Shown here one piece after another: positions 11,324 to 13,954 of a stretch of 13,954 nucleotides of DNA (position 1 is its first letter; every line of letters starts with the position of its first letter). Made by a program: the position numbers and the translations under genes. This stretch comes from CALARM01 sp964431735 (lineage in GTDB: Bacteria > Vulcanimicrobiota > SpSt-956 > JAKJGF01). The notes under the pieces are model-generated. The model saw only the letters and a program-made list of their open reading frames with translations, was not told where the DNA came from and searched no databases. The stretch covers positions 1 through 13,954 of the forward strand of contig CAYSLJ010000178.1 in NCBI GenBank assembly GCA_964431735.1, given 5' to 3'.

Positions 11324-13711
11324 CTATTCATGTCCATCGTCAAGAAAACTCTTTAATTCGCTGAAAACCGCTCTATCTTCCGGAGTATTTCCTTCATTAT
11401 CCTTTATATTCACATCTGCACCTGATGCTATAAGGAACAGAGCAATATCTTTATCACCTCTTAAAGCAGCTATATGTAAAGGAGTACTTCCATTATTATC
11501 TCCTGCATTTACAGATGCTCCCCGTGATACAAGTAATTCACATAATTGCCTGTTACCTGTAAAAACTGCCAGATGTAAAGGGCTTATACCATAAAAACCT
11601 ATATTCACATCGGCTCCTTTAGATATAAGATATTCTACTATATCCAGAGGTTTCGCCGAAAGAGCAGGCTCTCTGGGACTGTCATAACTGCATATAAAAA
11701 CAAATAAAGGTGTAAATCCGTCATTTTTTTCCATATCAATCCCTGATTTTAAGAAATCAGAAAAATCTTTATATCCGGCAGAGGCAATCATATTTATTAC
11801 AGACCCTGTATCGGTATTTTTCGCATTTATATCCGCTCCTGCTTCTGTAAGTAAATCAATCATATCTTTCTGACAGAAATAAGCTGCCCAGTGTAAAGGA
11901 GTATAACCTTCATTATTTCTCGCATTTACATCTGCTCCTTTAAGAACAAGCAATTTTGCTACAGGTATATTTCCGTTACTGGCTGCATAAAAGAGAGGAG
12001 TTTCTCCTTCTCTTGTTTTACTGTTTACATCTGAACCGGACATGAGAAATCCGGCAAGTTCTTTATTATTCATTGTAACCGCTATATGAAGAGGCGTAAA
12101 TCCCATAGGACCTTTTTTCAGGAAAGTAGTTTCATTAATAAACTTCTCCCATGAGGTTTTATCTCCTTTCATTACAGCGTAGTATAAATTTTCTTTTGCC
12201 CCTCTGGATATGAGAAACTCACATATTTCTTTCTGATTATTAACAGATGCATAGGCCAGAGGTGTAAAGCCTTCTATGTCTGTCGCATTTACATCTGCTC
12301 CTTTTGAAACAAGTAATTCTGCCAAATCTTTATGGCCGTAATAGGCTGCAAGATGTAAAGGCACATCACAGGAAAGAGTTTTCCCGTTCACATCTGCCCC
12401 TTTATCTATAAGTAATTCTGCCAGTTCTTTATTATTTTTTAATATTGCCTCATATAAAGGATTGGCTCCGTTATTATCTTTTCCGTTTACATCTGCTCCT
12501 TTTGATATTAAAAACTCTGCCATATCTTTATTCAATGATATATGTAAAGGAGAAAGATTTTGATTATCTCCGGCATTTACGTCTGCTCCTGCTGCCAATA
12601 AAAGGTCTGCCAGTTTTATAAAACCATGTTCAGATGCTATATGTAAAGGCGTTCTACCCTGATTATCTCTGCAGTTTACATCTCCTCCTTTTGAAATAAA
12701 TAAAAGGGCTCCGTCTTTACAATTATACATGGCAGCTATATGTAAAGGAGTATGACCGTCATTATCTTTTTCATTCACACTGGCTCCTTTTGAGATAAGG
12801 AGTTCTGCTACTTCTTTCTTTTCTGCCTGATGAAGGATAGTTTCTCCGTCATTATCTTTACTGTTTACATCCAACCCTTTCGAGATAAGTAATTCTGCCA
12901 CATCTGTATTCTTCGCGACATGGAGAGGAGTTTCTCCTTTATAATCCCTTACATTTACATCTGCTCCTGCAGACAGGAGTAATTCAACAAATGATTTATA
13001 CCCGTATTTTGATGCCAGATACAGAGGTGTAACAGAGTAATAATTTTTCTGATCTATATGTGCCCCTTTTGTTATTAACAGTTCTCCCAGTTCTTTATCA
13101 TCGAGAAAAGCTGCGGCATGAAGAGGAGATTTGCCTTTAAAACAGGTTTTATTTACATCGGCACCTGATAGGATAAGAATTTTTGAAATTTCCTGTGCCT
13201 CTTTTTTCAGTTCCGGTAAAGGTTTATAATAAACATGAAGAAAAATTTCAAAATTTAAAGACATAAACAAAGGAGTAAAATCGTCATAAACAGAATTCAC
13301 ATCTGCTCCTTTACTTATAAGTAATTCTACAAGGGCTTTATTTCCATAGTAAGATGCTATATGGAGCAGAGTCATGTTATGTAAATATCTGCCGTTAACA
13401 TCCACCGATTCAAGAGAAGGATCGATGTTCATAATCCCTGAAAGATATTCTCTCCCCTCCAGATATTTCTCTTCCTGCCAGTTTCTTAACCGGTATTTAT
13501 CAAACAAAACAATTGATTTATTCACCAGAGCAGCTATACACTTCTCATTTATCTGGAGAGCTTTATCATAAGAAATCAGGGCTTCTTCATATTTACCCTG
13601 AATGGCCATTTCATTCCCATTTTTAACCCATTCATCTGAAGTTTCTCCTTTTATCATTATATTAACAATCAAAAAGCATATAAATATTATCAGACAATTT
13701 TTTATTATCAT
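11324..13711 (-). CDS. secreted TPR/ankyrin-repeat protein (795 aa)
   Basis: A signal peptide (residues 1-22, IIKNCLIIFICFLIVNIMIKG) is followed by a TPR-like segment (about 24-70, GKYEEALISYDKALQINE). About 20 ankyrin repeats then run from residue 100 to near the C-terminus, with the consensus GxTPLHxAAxxGxKxxAELLxSKGADVNxKDN. Repeats 5, 6 and 9 are short in the first helix, and one near the middle (YYAVMKGDKTSWEKFINET) is degenerate. The last repeat ends in a polar cap (DNEGNTPEDRA). Ankyrin stacks bind proteins; with an export signal the target should be in the envelope or outside. I chose ATG 13711 because AGGGAGG ends seven bases upstream of it; the ATG at 13717 is only one base from that site. 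The heptamer array and the secreted-protein gene follow downstream on the same strand. Confidence 0.88.
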   Translation of the reverse strand: MIIKNCLIIFICFLIVNIMIKGETSDEWVKNGNEMAIQGKYEEALISYDKALQINEKCIAALVNKSIVLFDKYRLRNWQEEKYLEGREYLSGIMNIDPSLESVDVNGRYLHNMTLLHIASYYGNKALVELLISKGADVNSVYDDFTPLFMSLNFEIFLHVYYKPLPELKKEAQEISKILILSGADVNKTCFKGKSPLHAAAFLDDKELGELLITKGAHIDQKNYYSVTPLYLASKYGYKSFVELLLSAGADVNVRDYKGETPLHVAKNTDVAELLISKGLDVNSKDNDGETILHQAEKKEVAELLISKGASVNEKDNDGHTPLHIAAMYNCKDGALLFISKGGDVNCRDNQGRTPLHIASEHGFIKLADLLLAAGADVNAGDNQNLSPLHISLNKDMAEFLISKGADVNGKDNNGANPLYEAILKNNKELAELLIDKGADVNGKTLSCDVPLHLAAYYGHKDLAELLVSKGADVNATDIEGFTPLAYASVNNQKEICEFLISRGAKENLYYAVMKGDKTSWEKFINETTFLKKGPMGFTPLHIAVTMNNKELAGFLMSGSDVNSKTREGETPLFYAASNGNIPVAKLLVLKGADVNARNNEGYTPLHWAAYFCQKDMIDLLTEAGADINAKNTDTGSVINMIASAGYKDFSDFLKSGIDMEKNDGFTPLFVFICSYDSPREPALSAKPLDIVEYLISKGADVNIGFYGISPLHLAVFTGNRQLCELLVSRGASVNAGDNNGSTPLHIAALRGDKDIALFLIASGADVNIKDNEGNTPEDRAVFSELKSFLDDGHE

Positions 13712-13754
13712 AAACATGCCTCCCTGTATAAAGCTATAAATATTACGAGGTTAT

Positions 13755-13842
13755 TACTGACCTGAGCATAAATATTTAATAAATGGTTTTATCCCGTCAC
13801 GCGTTACGAGAGCATGTACGTATTATTTATGCTCCCCCGGTA
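13755..13842 (+). mobile_element. foldback (MITE-like) element copy D
   Basis: The left end is TACTGACCTGAGCATAAAT and the right end TATTATTTATGCTC followed by a drifted CCCCGGTA. The centre holds TATCCCG and two intact heptamers, CGTCACG (13795-13801) and CGTTACG (13802-13808), then AGAGCATG. An inner GAGCAT...ATGCTC hairpin is present, as in copy C. It lies between the candidate promoter at 13849-13876 and the ankyrin gene, so it would be part of that gene's leader. Confidence 0.72.
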
Positions 13843-13848
13843 ATTATA

Positions 13849-13876
13849 ATTGTAGTGATAAATATGAGAAAGTCAA
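13849..13876 (-). promoter_or_regulatory. candidate promoter of the ankyrin gene
   Basis: On the minus strand, TTGACT (13871-13876) and TACAAT (13849-13854) are separated by 16 bp. An adjoining TATAAT (13843-13848) would give too long a spacer (22 bp). The start of transcription would be about 130 bases upstream of ATG 13711, with foldback element D in the leader. Confidence 0.4.
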
Positions 13877-13902
13877 GAAAATTCTTTTCGGAATAAATTT
13901 AT

Positions 13903-13954
13903 AATTGCGTTTAAAAATGACAGGTGATTTTACATACAAGGGAAAAAGAAATTT
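13903..13954 (+). repeat. 52-bp dispersed repeat, copy 2 (cut by window edge)
   Basis: It matches 4141-4192 at 47 of 52 positions and stops at the end of the window, so its right boundary is unknown. The ATG at 4177 in copy 1 is AAG here, and the three codon differences in the frame from ATG 4155 are all amino-acid changing. This argues for a non-coding repeat. Confidence 0.6.

Overview
The window reads as a piece of a low-GC bacterial chromosome. Coding density is moderate, most genes have strong AAGGAGG-type ribosome binding sites, TTG is used as a start at least once, and promoters are of the sigma-70 TTGACA/TATAAT type. I see no rRNA, tRNA, transposase, phage gene or CRISPR array. The species cannot be fixed from the sequence. 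S-layer-homology domains, stacked zinc ribbons, TPR/ankyrin proteins and a YjfB-like motility protein fit a Firmicutes-like or candidate-phylum bacterium; that placement is inference.

Left part, plus strand (1-3003): a small YjfB-like putative motility protein (204-422), an orphan glycine-rich 215-residue protein (774-1421), then a tight pair made of a Nif3-family dinuclear-metal protein and a small lipoprotein (1550-2683). The pair is closed by a long hairpin, and a 75-residue membrane-anchored zinc-ribbon protein (2776-3003) follows. Middle part: a minus-strand SPFH/prohibitin-like membrane protein (3122-4060) is divergent from a short-chain transaldolase (4326-5009), with good promoters for both. 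The transaldolase converges on a zinc-ribbon protein (5049-5678, minus) across a bidirectional-terminator-like palindrome. Next on the minus strand come a 90-residue charged disordered protein (5805-6077) and ornithine aminotransferase (6209-7411).

Right part, minus strand, in transcription order: a secreted TPR/ankyrin protein with about 20 ankyrin repeats (11324-13711), a secreted Tyr/Gly/Pro-rich protein (10578-11243), and an 850-residue protein (7938-10490) with eight zinc ribbons, one transmembrane helix, a Pro/Thr stalk and three SLH domains. All three are predicted to be exported or to span the membrane, so this looks like a cell-envelope region, although the SLH gene has its own promoter.

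The most unusual content is in the intergenic DNA. (1) A foldback (MITE-like) element of about 83-88 bp with inverted ends near TACTGACCTGAGCATAAAT occurs in three complete copies (1445-1529, 7634-7716, 13755-13842) and one left-half copy (661-714). Its centre holds one to four copies of the palindromic heptamer CGTNACG. Related heptamer arrays stand alone at 11267-11294 and, degenerate, near 3064-3079. Heptamer departures from consensus in the four elements are CpG-to-TpG/CpA transitions, which suggests cytosine methylation and deamination. (2) A 29-bp repeat with a TGACCG-ATA-CGGTCA dyad occurs upstream of the first two genes. (3) A 52-bp repeat lies next to minus-strand TTGACT promoters at 4141 and 13903. 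(4) Five helically phased GTTAAC/GTTAAT boxes lie upstream of a -10 hexamer directed toward rocD. (5) An 11-bp direct repeat follows rocD. I found no defence, secretion or biosynthetic system that I would call new. The zinc-ribbon/SLH protein and the CGTNACG elements are the best leads.
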